Shown here: positions 32,284 to 44,822 of the stretch, piece by piece
How the letters are laid out: each line of letters starts with the position of its first letter
Numbering within the stretch: position 1 is the first letter of the stretch
NCBI RefSeq assembly: GCF_043290135.1
Contig: NC_134710.1
Span: 3,750,821 to 3,814,820, forward strand
Reading direction: 5' to 3'
DNA from: Rhipicephalus microplus
Taxonomy: Eukaryota > Arthropoda > Arachnida > Ixodida > Ixodidae
Length of the DNA: 64,000 bases
Translations under genes and position numbers: made by a program
The notes under the pieces: generated by a model
Database searches by the model: none
What the model was told of the DNA's origin: nothing
Seen by the model: the letters and a program-made list of their open reading frames with translations, nothing else

Positions 32284-33599
32284 TACATATAGACGAGGAA
32301 GCTTGGCATTGGAACGACTTCATTTATTAGAAACTTTGCAGATTTAGTGTGCAGGGGCTGTGAGGCATCTTGATTGCTTCGTAATAAAGCGGCAGGTGCT
32401 CTTAATTTCGTAGATCTCGTGCGTACGGAACCATCTGAAAGTAATATTTACACTGTTAGCAAAACTGTATCTCTATTTCACGCATGTAATACTGGCAAAA
32501 AATAAATTTCATCAATATACAACTAGTGTGGGCTTATTAGAAAATCGTGCAGTGTGCCCAAAGTAAAGACGATATTGCTCTCAACCAAAACACAAGTACC
32601 ATATTCGCAATTATGGACAGATCCTGTAAGTAGAAACAGTGGCTCAGAATTCACATATCTAGGAGACTCGATCGATGATTATAACATTGTGAGATATTTT
32701 TATGAAGCAATCATAGGTGACGTTTTGTGAATAAATAGACACATTTTTAATGTACATATCATTAAAAGGTACAAATACATCGCAGTATATTTTACGATCT
32801 CGCACTGCAATTATCTGCAGAATTAACTCGTTTCGCATACAATTCTAAATTCTAATGCCCTCAAGAATTCTAAAAAATGTCACAGTACATTAATTTAACA
32901 CTATATATCTGTAGAGATCACTTTTTGGTCTATTCCGATTTTCGAATCATCGAGCTTATCACCGCGGCACAAGAAAGAAGAAGCTTTGGACAGTAAAGCC
33001 GAAGCTCACACACAGACATGTTTGAGGATATTTAATTGCTGAGCAAATACGTACGTTTTTCTAGTACTTCGGATAGAGCTACAAGCCTGCACGAGTATAT
33101 CTCGTAGTTATGTAGCATGCTGTTTAACGCAAGTATTGTGCGATCGACACTCATTTTTTACGACGCTCCAAAACAAATGCCAGTGAATCTATAGTGTCTT
33201 AAGCATTGTTTACAAGGCAATGTTCGATTATCTTCACTGTCAATACACTGTGTCTTGCATTATAATATATCCACATGTTCCCTTACTCGAAATAGAAGGG
33301 ATTAATTACTTTCAAATGGCCGCATTGTGGACAGGGCAGGCGCGGCATTCCGATCGCGATGGATCCACATATTCGCATTGTCACAGACGAAAGCACTCGT
33401 CCAACTACAGTGTCTAGAAACTTACTGCCTAGTGTGCTGAGCACGGGCTAGGAGAGGGCCCCGCAGCTGATGACTGCCGGCGCCGCCCGCATGGTGCGCT
33501 GCTGTGCGAGTGGGTGCATTTGCGTTCAATCCTTGCGCTCCGCAAGCGCTGCGAAGCCTGCAGGAGGCCTAGCCGTGCGAGGCCAACTATTATTTTCCT

Positions 33600-33728
33600 G
33601 CATTTCCGGAGTAACCCCAGGTGGTCGACATTTCCGGAGCCTTCCACTACGGCGTTTCTCATAATCATATGGTGGTTTTGGGACGTTAAACCCCACATAT
33701 CAATCAATCAGTCAACCAATCAATCAAT
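33600..33728 (+). mobile_element. Ruka-type SINE fragment
   Basis: The SINE body reads on the plus strand (ccccaggtggtcgacatttc, ggtggttttgggacgttaaa) and ends in a caatcaat tail. The tRNA-derived head is missing. Confidence 0.75.
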
Positions 33729-34348
33729 TTTCAGAGTGTTATTTACATAATGCTTTATAAGAACTAGTCGATTGCTTTCACAGTACTGGTGCTTTGCAAT
33801 ACCAAATGAGGATTATTTCGTGACGTACATATCGCCATCCGCTACGGCCCGAAAAAAAAAAAAACAGGCAGATCCCACGTAACTTGGGAATCAATGCTAT
33901 GCAAGGTGACTCTGTTGTAATTTTTTCTTAAGGGAAACATTATGAAGGGGCGCTAAATATATGCGAGAAATTGGATAGTCAACACTGGAACCAGCATTGG
34001 CGTTTCACGAATATTTGGCTCTTCTTGCAAATTATTTCGAAGAACTGGCATGACTGTGTAGTAGAATACTTGGTTTCCATGCAGATTACTTGGCTTCGAT
34101 TTCTCTGCTAGGGCACAAACGTTTGTTATTCTCATTCGTAGGGTCAATGTTGCCGATGCCAGCTTAACGCTCAGGCGCTAAAAAAAGGTGTGGCGAGAAA
34201 GGTTTGATGGCGTACGTGACGGGATTGTGAAATTATTCATGTCAGGACCAGCGAGTCATATTCATGAAACCATCTTACGCGCCCTCACTAATTTTGGATT
34301 ACCCTAAGTTAAGGGGTTCATCGTGAGGGCACCCAGACGTAGGCGATT

Positions 34349-35092
<744 letters not shown>

Positions 35093-35399
35093 GCTAAAAG
35101 TGGTTCCTGTACGCAAAGAAATTAATTTTAAAAACCATTGACAGTATAACCACCAGAGTTATTTTTAAAAATGTGCTTTGTTCTTGAGAGCAAGAACTAT
35201 CACAGAAGACCCAAAAACCTTCACCTGTTAGCCTTCATTCCATTAGGATTCGAGTCAAAATAAAGAATGATAACATGCCAATGAACAATCTGACACTCGC
35301 CACATATGATACCCAAAACGTTGTTGGAAAGGGAGTCCGACGTTGAAATGGGAGAAAAACTGTGTGAATGAAATTTGAAAGGATATTTTCAATTTTTTC

Positions 35400-35735
35400 A
35401 GATAAGTATTGATATTTGAAATTATGCCTAAATGGCGATTTTGTTCCCGACACCGTTCACCCTAATCCGAAAAGATAGTTCGATGGAGTCACTCTCAGGA
35501 TGCTTTTATCATACGACAGCCTTCGGATTCAGTCTTCTGTCTGCCCTCTTGATCTTACTTTTTCATTCAGGAAACCGCGCTGGATCCGTTTGTGTGGGGA
35601 ACAAGACACCTTTTCCTTGTTCGACCGATAACTTTTTTGACACAGCGGCACAATACACGTCCTTCCTTTGCATTGCCGCTTAGCTTTTAACATCTCAGGG
35701 TGTTGCAGTGTACATATGACGCCGTCGAACTTCAC
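35400..35735 (-). pseudogene. THAP-type zinc finger pseudogene (copy 3)
   Basis: The minus strand starts GRTCIVPLCQKSYRSNKEKV, matching the THAP N-terminus (C-x4-C then K/S-rich EKVS). After a frameshift another frame gives VLFPTQTDP, IKRADRRLNPKAVV, two stop codons where C-x-x is expected, KHPESDSIE, and a following SFRIRVNG segment. The zinc cysteine is a TGA. It is decayed beyond function. With copies 1 and 2 it is the third THAP fragment in the window. Confidence 0.6.
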
Positions 35736-36985
35736 AGTAAATCAGATGGTAGGTGTGACAAACTGATTTTAAACGCGGCAAGGACTCTGGCAGCAACAGG
35801 ACGAGATGAATTTCGTGCGTTCGTGCACCCTCTCGACACGCAGCGCCGCTTGTGGTATCTGAGTGCAGTCATCACATGCGTGGCCACCCTCTCTCGTACG
35901 GAATGCACACGCTCAGCACACTAGGCAGTATATTTCAAGGCACTGTAGTCCAACGATGGTCTGAAGTCGTAAAGTCTCCCATAGATGAAACAGTAGAGCA
36001 CTAATCAAATTATTTAAATTATGAGCGCCACGACTTCCAAGTTCCTTATCAAGAACAACACACCTGCGCCGCTCTTCCGTGCCTATCTGTGGCACTATAG
36101 TGGCTAACCTTTCTAGCCACTTAAGTAGCATGGTAGCTAGCCCTCGTCAGAAGTGCTGTACGAAACTGCTCTTCGATGTGTTTAAATGTTTTATGCCTGT
36201 GTGCTTCAGTCAATGAAAATTGAGGAATATGCACTTAATAAAGCATTTGAGTCTATTTTATAAATATAAATAATTATAAATTATAATTAGGTTTGCTTAT
36301 ACTTAACTGTATTATTCTGTGTTTGAGAGTAAGATTAGATACGAAACTACAGTCATGGCTGCCGGCCATGCAGGTAAAATGTAAGAGGAGAAACGGGAGA
36401 AGTACGTGTTTGTGGTAAAACCGTTTGTGGTGGTGTACAATGCACGTTAGCGTTGGAGCTTGCAGCTTTATGGGATATCGGCAGTTTCGGCCGAGGTAGC
36501 TACTGGCTGGGCGATGTGTTATCTTTCTTTGTTGTTCGGAAGTAATGCGCCTGTGCAGCACACAAGGCTGTCAAGCAGGCATGCTCCCTGCGAGATAATT
36601 CTACAATATTACAGTGGGACATCAACTGGGACCGCTTCGCCTGCGTATTATCACCGCGATGGACGTAAAAATATTGGCAACAGCTCAATGCAGTTCAATT
36701 TACTGAAGCTAAAACAAGCGTACGTTTGAACGCAATGTGTTCGCGTACTTGTGCAACTCAATATTCCGCGATAATATCATTTTAATCGAGTCAGTGAGGT
36801 TAAAACAACGCACAGAGAATGAGGAAAAAATGAGATAATAGATTCGTAAATCATGTGACACTAATTATCTTATCGTCCTATATGTATTAATAGCCTGGTG
36901 ATTTTTTACACTTCCGTGCGTAAGAATGAATGAATAACTTTTAGAGTCTGGCAGTTTTCACCGGGCGAGGTGGGGGAAGAGGGGA
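35736..36985. other. Gap without recognised features
   Basis: Only short chance frames occur, for example 35700-35924 (+). The sequence is AT-rich from 36180 to 36300 and 36730 to 36960. Confidence 0.5.
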
Positions 36986-38774
36986 TTAACCCCTGTCCCT
37001 TCCCACTCTCCGACGATTATGATGGTGGTGCCTCAGGCGACCGCTCAAAGTCCTTGGACCCGGGCGGCATCTTGCCGGGCGGCCCAAAGCTGGTCGGCCA
37101 GCTCGTTGCTGGTTAGTGGCGCTTCCCAGCCGCCGATCAGCAACAGTGACCGTAGCATTACTCGCGTTGGCCGCAGGTTCCTTCTTGAACGTGTCTACCC
37201 TTTCTGTCGCTCTCTCCAAGGACTCCTGCAAGTCTTCTTTTTCTGCCTGCACTTTGTCCCCAATGGCTCTGAGGCTCTTATGCTGCTTCATCAGTCCAGA
37301 ACGCTCGTACAGGATATCCTTCATGAAAATGTCCGACCAGTCTACTAAGCTACTCTCTATTTTTGCAACAGAAGCGGTGGCGTGATATCCTGACTCAACT
37401 GCTTCCTGAGCTGTTCTTTTGTCAGCTTTTCCTTCAGGAAGCTTCCCATCTAAACTATCGAGTGACAGCGCCATCACAGCCATAGACAGACTGGTTCTGC
37501 CATATACAGACTGGTTGTCGCAGCAACCCCTTTCTCCTCCTTTGGTGGGTCCTCCTCGGGCCATTGACGCAAGAAACGCAGCTGCTGCTGCACCTTTGCC
37601 AATTCGTCATGCAGCCGCTTGACTCCTGTGGCGCACTCTGTAACCATGCGGTGTACACGATCTCTGTGTAGTGAGCCTCTGATTTTCTTTTCATTTCCTG
37701 GATGGCAGACGTATTCTCAGCCATGGGCTGTTCCAGCTGTGCTCTTTTCATGGCCAGTTGTTCCACGACACTCGCGTGCTCTTCCTTCATCATCTCAATC
37801 TGCGCTTTGTGTGCCTTCTTCAGGGCCTCCAGCGCCAGCCCGAACTGTGCCTTCTGCGAGTTAGCCACCAAGCTGTGCTCGGTCTTGAGAATTCTGCGCT
37901 GCTTCCACTGCTCTTCCCCGTAGCCGGCCTTGACTTCCTGCAGCTCTTGTTGCAGGCTCTCTCTTAGCACCTCAATATGTTGGCCCTGTGCTCTGACTTC
38001 CTCCATCTCTGCGACGTGCCTAACCTCCAGCCTTCTCTCGATGTTCTCCAACTTTTGGGCGTACTCGAGCATCTTGGAGCCCAACGCATCGGTTTACTGG
38101 TCCACTTTTTGCTTGAGCCAAAGGACCTCTTCGTGTTTCATTTCACTTCTTCCTGGTACTGTTCCTGGCTCGGAAGCAGTTTTTCTACACGCCTCCTGTT
38201 CTCGGTCTCGGTCTCCCGAAGCTTCTCCCCGAGATTCTGCAGCGTGGACTCGTACTCGGTGTGGATGGCCTCCCCTATGTATTCTAGCCTTGCCTTCTCC
38301 TCGCTTCTCTTACTCAGCTTGCGCAGACTCAGCCTCCCGTCGCAGCGCCGCATTCTCTTCCGCAAGTCGCCGAACAGTGGTGCTCGGGTCGAGTGCTGAG
38401 TCTGCGCTGGCGCTCCCGATGCTCTCTGCAATCTCATACCTTTCCTTCTTTAGAAAGTCGAATGCGCTTTGCAGTGATTCACTCTTTTTCTGCTCCTCCT
38501 CGTGTACGGATGAGAGTTTTGAGACCTCCTCGGCGTGCCTGTCGATGAGCGCCACCATTTCGGCGGAAGCCTTTGCATGATGTTCGACGGCATCCTTGTT
38601 CCTCTCAATGTCACGTGCGTGGGCCGCCTCGGCACTAGGTTCCGATTCATCTGGTATTATTGTCGTGTCCTTGCGTTCTGTCACTCTCGGTTTCTTCCTC
38701 TTTTTCCTCGTCTTTTTCCTTTTCTTCGTGTATGCTGCTTCGTCATCCCGGGACTTTGTGACCGCATTCATGAT
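36986..38774 (-). pseudogene. Element F second ORF: long coiled-coil protein, frameshifted
   Basis: ATG at 38771 overlaps the gag stop (ATGA). The frame encodes a basic KKRKKTRKKRKK tract and then long Glu/Lys/Gln/Ala heptad-like helices: HHAKASAEMVALIDRHAEEV, later KLENIERRLEVRHVAEMEEV and ALEALKKAHKAQIEMMKEEH, and after further shifts DKVQAEKEDLQESLERATER. Frameshifts fall near 38310, 38138, 37640 and 37500-37100, so about 600 residues are spread over several frames. The ALEALKKAHKAQIE type of helix resembles those of long cytoskeletal coiled-coil proteins, but I cannot name a family. There is no RT or integrase where pol should be. Confidence 0.5.
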
Positions 38775-39440
38775 CGCTGCTTTCGCTGCTCCGCAAGGCT
38801 GTCTCGCGTCGTGTCAACGTCCCACCTCGCGTCAGCGTCTGCTCCAACGTCAGCAACATTCCATGAACCCTGTCGACACCAACGGGTCTCTGCCTTGCCT
38901 TCGTGGAGCTCACCTCCCTCCTCCGCAATGATGGGTACGGCTGGAGTAGATGGCTCGGCAATTTGCTGAGCAGAGTGAGCAAGTTCCTCGAGGGAAGGAA
39001 AGGAGTGACCGAACAGGTACAGGTGGAAACGGGGGTGGCATCGCTGCATTACGTGAGAGACCATAATGGCTTCAGGTGCAGGGGGGTCTGCCCGACGGAA
39101 GAGCTTCTGCATAGCCCGCAAAATAATCTCGCAGACCCTCCTCTGGATGTTGCGTTCGGGTGTCGACCTCACGCATGATACGGTATTCGTAGGTGACCGG
39201 TAGGAACTCTTCCCGGAATGCCGCGAAGAACAGGTTCCAGGACTGAAAGGGAGGTTGAAGACACCGCCATCGTTTCACGGCGCCGCGCAGTGCAACTTGT
39301 AGCACCCGTCGGAGCACGGCGGACTCCGAGAAGCCGCTAACGGTTGAGTACACGGAAAGATCGTCAATGAAGCCGAGGACCGATTCCCTCGCATCTTGAC
39401 CGGAAAAAGTGGGCATCGTCAGCGTCGTCGTCAGGGCCAT
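38768..39440 (-). pseudogene. Element F gag
   Basis: ATG at 39440 (MALTTTLTMPTFSGQDARES) opens a retroelement gag: WRCLQPPFQSWNLFFAAFREEFLP, TRTQHPEEGLRDYF, then after a frameshift near 39100 KLFRRADPPAPEAIM and QRCHPRFHLYLFGHSFPSLEEL. This is the capsid C-terminal-like region with the usual Y/F-R..L.R.QHP.E.L..Y order. I see no CCHC zinc knuckle. Its TGA overlaps the next ORF's ATG. Confidence 0.65.
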
Positions 39441-39494
39441 GGTCGCGGACTGCCAGGTTCCTCGATATCTGTGGCCCAGGGGCGGGGTTATTCC

Positions 39495-39664
39495 CGTTGG
39501 GCGCCAAATGTAGGGGGTTTAGAGGCCGCTCGGCCCAGAACCCCGCAGGGAAGACGCGGAGCCAGACCAGGAACCTTATTTATTGACCGAAACCTGGGCT
39601 ACAACTGCTCGCTGTTGATGCTGATGACCTCAGATGTATGGCGCTGTCTTACAGAGGAGGATAG
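39495..39664 (-). repeat. Element F 5' LTR part and lysine-tRNA-type primer site
   Basis: The minus strand shows TGGCGCCCAACG (39506-39495), matching the first 12 bases of the primer site complementary to tRNA-Lys(1,2) in known retroelements. Two bases upstream the LTR ends in CCCCCTACA (39509 upward), with AATAAA near 39578. The outer (U3) part is lost at the junction with the LINE at 39665. A phrase 'gatgacctc...atggcgct...acagagg' recurs just across that junction. Confidence 0.65.
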
Positions 39665-40333
39665 ATGATGATGATGACCTCTTATGGATGGCGCTCACCC
39701 ACAGAGGGGGATGGGCCCAGAACCGGGCGGCAGGATACTTAAATGAAACTAAAATGAAAATGAAGCCATTCTGAAAAAGTAGTTTAAAAATAATACTACC
39801 AAAAAACAAAAATGTTTGCTGAGCAAGCGGTCAAACCATATCTTGTTTTTGATAGACATAACTACGAATTATAAACTAAAGATCTGTAAAAGTTGGGGTT
39901 CACTAGCACGGTAATCTTTTAGTTGCGTTGATGTAATCAAACACAGTGGAGCATACATCCCTGTGGCAGTAACCAAATGAAGTTCCGCCAAATGATAAAA
40001 TTACTGGTAGATTTACTTGTATTCCTAGCTTTTGTAATGGGGCTACTAAAAATCTTTTTCTCTGATAAGAATAACGATGGCAGAATAAAAAGAAATGTTC
40101 AATTGTTTCAATTTTGTTGCACCAAATGCATAGCGGTGACGCCTTGAGTCGAGCTTTGTTAAGGTAATAATTTAGTTATGGACCTGCACAGCGCAATCTG
40201 GTATAAGTGACCTTTAACTGGCGAGATACACATCACTGTTTATTCCAGCAATAGCTCAAATGCTTGAAATCTTTAAATTTATCCAAATTACCTTTTCCCC
40301 ATTGCAGGCAAGCATTTCGGAACCTTAGCGCTG

Positions 40334-43020
40334 TCACTTAAGTCGTATCTGGCAAAACTGGGATGGTGGGCTATCCAGGGATACTGCTGCTAAAGAGTCC
40401 ACCATTTCGTTCAAATATAATCCGCGGTGGCCCGGTACCCATAGAAAATGCTGTTTTTTCACGTTTTTCGGTACTAAATGCCGAAACGTATTCATCAGCT
40501 CTGCATTTACTGCCGCAGAAAGTGCATTACAAACTGATAACGAATCCGTAATGATAACTGCTAATGATTCGCTTGAGGGCAATTTGCGTAGGGCAAGAAC
40601 AATGGCCAATAATTCTGCAATGAATACAGGGGTATAATCTGGGAGTCGAATCGAAAAGGACCAGTTCAAAGAAGGAGAGAAGATGCCAACCCCAGCCTTT
40701 TCTTTTGACACAGATGCATCAGTCGCAATGATGTTGCTTATCTCTAGGTGAGCTAGATAATCTGCTAACTGGTCATTTAAATACCTATGTGCCGATTGTT
40801 TCGCGTTATGAAGAAATATATCATCAAATTGTATGCTAAGCATTGACTTTAGGTTGTGCATTGGACAAACAAATTTTTACATTCAGTTGCTGTAGTAGCG
40901 CTTGTGCAAATACTATTTGTGGGGTGTGTAGTCGCGACCAATGGGTTTCGAAAAATAAAGCCGGTTCTTGAATGAAAGCGTAAAATGAGAGTCTTTGGTG
41001 TGAACTGTATATCTTAAAGAATGCTTGCACAGTAAGAATTTTAAACCTATTTAGCAGAGAAGGTAGGCGAGCTTCCATATACAACACGTTATTTGCAACA
41101 AATTTTGGTAGACCCAGACACAAACGCAACGCTTCTCTTTCCAGCAGTATTAGGGGTCTCATTTTATAAGCTGCGCTGCCAGAAAATAATACACATCCGA
41201 ATTCCATGATGGGCCGCACATAAAGTTTATATATCATTATTAGCACATCTCTTCTTAAACCCGCTTTACGGTTTGCGAGCTTCCGTAGCCACCCCATGGC
41301 CCGTGTTGCCTTGGAGTACACATCTTCAATGTGACTTCTCCAATTTAATGTGTCATTATATAGGATGCCCAAATATTTAAGGGAATTCGCGTGCGGAATG
41401 AGCTCATTACTGTACGTTAAAGAGAATGCAAGAAGCCCACTTTTCTTTACGTTCAGGGTCATATGAATATTTTTAAGCCATCATTCTATGATATTGAGAT
41501 AATTTTGTAAACTCTGGTATAGGGATTGAACGTCGGTATTACTTGCGAAGAAAGCAATATCGTCCGCGTACACATATAACTGAATATTCTTAGTTGATGA
41601 AATGGAGCCTAATAAAATGTTAAATAAAACTGACGATAGGACAGCCCCCTGTGGTACGCCACGTGTCTGCTTATATCTATTCGACGAGTACCCATCTTTA
41701 AAGCAGTAATATTCTCTCCCTCTAAAAAACTCCGACACCCACGCAGTGATGTAGTTGGGAAAGTGGTGATATTCCATCTGTTTTATTAAAATTGAATGCT
41801 CAACCCTATCGTACGCTTTAGCCAAATCTAGAGTAATTAAGCACAGTATTGGCGCCGACGCCGAGCAAGTTGTATTCGGCTCTCTAAATCAACATGCGCA
41901 CACCATATTGAGCAACCGGATCTAAAACCAATTCGACTGGGGTTTAATATTGCGTTATTGTTAATATATTTCATTACCCGGGCATTCAAAACTCTTTCAA
42001 TTAGCTTAATCAGATTTGACGTGAGTGATATCGGCCTTACATTGTCCAACGCGAATCCTTTTTCCTGCTTTTTAAGAAGTGGAATCACTTTAGACAGCTC
42101 CCATTCCGCAGGTATCCAAGCTTTTGTCAAAGAAAAATTCACCAGATTAAGTACTTCAGTTGGACAAATCTCGAATATAACTTTTATCATTGCATTTGTT
42201 ACCCCGTCTGGTCCAGGTGCTGAAGGAGATAAGTGCCTTATTATCTCTGCCAGCTCATCTAAAGTAACCTCCCCGAAATCCTCGGCCGCCATTGGGTTCA
42301 CAATGTGCAGGGGTATAGTTGACATAAATCTATTTTGGAGCCCTTTCGCAATATTTTCTACTAAATCAGAGAGGTCACGGGGGGAAAGAACAGAAGAGTC
42401 AATATTTTCAGCGGTGGTAACATCTTTTGAGATCTTAAAAATCTGAAGAGCGCTTTTTTGAAAATGTCAAGTCAATTACAGATTTAGAGACACCTCGGAC
42501 AAAAGTAGCAGATTGAGAATTTAAACAAGATAAATTCTTGTCAATAGCCCATTCCCACAAGCGTTTTCCGCCTAAATCTGTTTTAAAACCCCAAGCCACA
42601 TGATGGGAATTGAAGTCTCCAGTGATTATTATATCCTTTCTGCAGGCAGAAAACATATCGTCTAGACTTCGTGTGTCTTGCACCACGGCTGGGAAGTACG
42701 CATTTACAAACGAAAAGGGAGAACCGTCGGGTAATATTATGTCTACTATAAAAATTTCACAATCTGGAGTCACACAACAATAAGAGATCGTAGCTTTGTA
42801 ACTAAACTTAGTTGTTATCAAGACAGCAAGCCCACCACCTCTGCTAGGTCGGTCCAATTGAAATAGCCGATAATTTTTTAGGTAAAACTTTTGGCTGGTT
42901 GAAAGCCAGGTTTCTTGCAGTGATATAATATCCGGGGAAAGTTGTGAAGAAAGGTATGATAGGTCTGTGGCTGCGGAAAATATAGATCTGCAATTCCACT
43001 GTAATATGGTTAGTCAACCT
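40334..43020 (-). pseudogene. I-group LINE ORF2: endonuclease, RT, RNase H
   Basis: Endonuclease: LQWNCRSIFSAATDL, IISLQETWLS, RGGGLAVL, IITGDFNSHHVAWGF and SVIDLTF. RT: APGPDGVTNAMIK, VRPISLTSNLIKLIERVL, LDLAKAYDRVEH (catalytic D), TRGVPQGAVLSSVLFN, VYADDIAFFA (catalytic Y-A-D-D intact), LKYLGILYNDTLNW. RNase H: IIATDASVSKEKAGVG, ELLAIVLALRKL, VIITDSLSV, LWVPGHRGLYLNE. Lesions: frameshift plus deletion near 42435, frameshift near 41835, a TGA at 41481-41483 and a frameshift near 40850. All catalytic residues I can check are retained. Confidence 0.9.
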
Positions 43021-43156
43021 ATTTTGACGACAGAACCGTCGCAGAAACTTCTTGGTCCAAAATGTCTTTTCGCAAAAAGACTTTCTTAGACATGTTCTCA
43101 AAGAATTCTTTTTTGGATAGATACTTTTTAGATTTCGAATTATGCGAAGAATTTTT

Positions 43157-44368
43157 TTATTGGGGAGATCGGGTTCGCTTCTGATTCTTATGCGAGTCCA
43201 TATCCATATCTGCACATGCTTCCGAATCATCCGTAAGATCACCGTCTTCCGTTGTTTTGGAAGTCCCTGCCTCAGGAAAAACCGCTCGCTGACGTGTTGT
43301 CGCACTTTCTATTTCCGTACGTTGCGATACCAATGATGACTGAGGATCCCAATCGTTCGTAGATGCTACACCTAGAATTTGAGATAGTTGATTGGAAACC
43401 AATTGTGCCAAGCTTTCAAAAAGGTTGTTTGCGAGGCGTTCCATTGCCTTTTCTGTAGCCTTCTCTATGGCCTCTGTGATAGAAGTTGCGAGAGATGCAT
43501 CCATGACGGTGATATTACGTGCTGCAACAGATGCATATCCTTTGGATTTCTCCTGCATTTCTGCAACGGCTTCTCTCCGAGAGCACCGCTTGCATTCTAC
43601 AATATACAATATGGCAAGCTCCTTTTCTTTTGCTGCACAGTCTGCGGAGTCTACAGGGTGCGCCCCATTACATAAGCAGAACCTCTCTTTCTCAGAGCTG
43701 CACTTGCGGCTGTCATGATTTTCACCACACAGACGGCATCTAAGAACTGTTCGGCACCATCTGACGCTATGTCCATATCGCCAACATTTCAAACACTGCG
43801 GGGGTTTAGGGGAAAGTGGCTCTACCTTATAGATCAGTGGCCATGTCTTAATTTCGGAAGGTCGGACTGTTCCTAAAAAGGTCACTATCACCGATTCCGT
43901 TGGTGATTTTATGTTGTAAATTGTGCGGGTGCACTTGTACACTGAAATTACACCTGCCACCGAAAACAAATCGAGCACTTCTGCAAGTGTCAGGCTTGTG
44001 TCTACACCGCGGACTAACCTTTTCGAGCATGCGAGGTGTGCCAGAATAAATGGGCTCACCGGATGCGCTGCGAATTCGGAACATTGCAGGAGCTCACGAA
44101 TGCATTCCTAATCTGCGGAACAGCACAGGATGCCTCCGCGACCAAACTGGCGGACCTCAGTTATCTCCTGGAAATGTGAAGTGGCTTTTCGAAGCTCCAC
44201 TTTCGCCTTTGGGTTCTTCATCGGAATACTGCCCCCATCTGTAGGTACCAGCGCCACAGGGACACTTTTCGCCCCACTGCGTAACAAATAGTCTATCGGC
44301 CAATCCTTGGTGGGAGTGGAAGCTAACCAAGGGGAGTGCCCTTGGCCGGGGGAAGAAAATGACATCAA
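43157..44368 (-). pseudogene. I-group LINE ORF1: RNA-binding gag-like protein
   Basis: This is one frame of about 404 codons interrupted only by TAG at 44108-44110. It has three zinc-knuckle-like clusters: CLKCWRYGHSVRWC, CRLCGENHDSRKC and CLCNGAHPVDSADC, typical of I/Jockey-group ORF1 proteins. A C-terminal Ser/Glu/Asp-rich tail precedes the stop at 43157. The N-terminal region (EVRQF-GRGG, SVYKCTRTIYNIKSPTESVIVTF) looks like the RRM-type domain often found there. It would bind element RNA. Confidence 0.85.
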
Positions 44369-44561
44369 GATCGAATGACTCGCTTCAGCTGAGAAAGACC
44401 GATACAGTTACCGAAAAATAACGAACTCGCAAAGAACAATAAGGATACTGCCACCTGATCCTGCGCCCGGGCAGCTTCTTCACAGTCGAGCCTCACAGTA
44501 CAGGTCAGGCGTTGGCCAAGGTCAGGCGTGATTGTTCCTCGCGAGGGCCTCGAAAATCGAA

Positions 44562-44693
44562 TTAGGTCGTGAGGGGCAGCTCAGAAGCGGCCGACTGGTT
44601 AAAGATCCTCCTGATCCTCTTCTTCCTTTCTCGTTCTGGGCGACAAGTGCGTTCACCGTATACGCTTCTTTGTCTTCGTGCATGTGCGCAACA
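44562..44693 (-). repeat. Gypsy E/B 3' LTR, truncated
   Basis: The minus strand starts TGTTGCGCACATG (44693) after a purine-rich gcgcggagaggaa and matches 53302-53170 closely. The match ends after CCTAA at 44562, where the I-group LINE begins. Confidence 0.8.
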
Positions 44694-44822
44694 TTCCTCT
44701 CCGCGCAGACGAAGGCCGCTGGACGAGTCGGTCGAGTTGTCGTGGCGTGTACAGTTTCAGGCGGGCAACATGAACCACTTGAGTTTTGGCAGCTCGTCGA
44801 CCACTCGCCGTGAGACGAGCTA

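Larger units (their letters stand above)
31166..34348. other. Long gene-free stretch
   Basis: Apart from the foldback repeat at 32048-32283 and the SINE fragment at 33600-33728 (own entries), this 3.2 kb is AT-rich with only short chance frames. I see no RNA gene. Confidence 0.5.
39665..44561 (-). mobile_element. I-group LINE, nearly full length
   Basis: This 4.9 kb minus-strand element has two ORFs: ORF1 with zinc knuckles, and ORF2 with endonuclease, RT and RNase H. The 3' UTR runs from 40333 to an (ATG)n tail (plus strand 39665-39676). The RNase H places it in the I superfamily in the broad sense. Breaks are few. The 5' UTR (44369-44561) abuts the gypsy E/B LTR at 44562. An internal deletion removed the endonuclease-RT linker near 42435. 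Confidence 0.85.
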
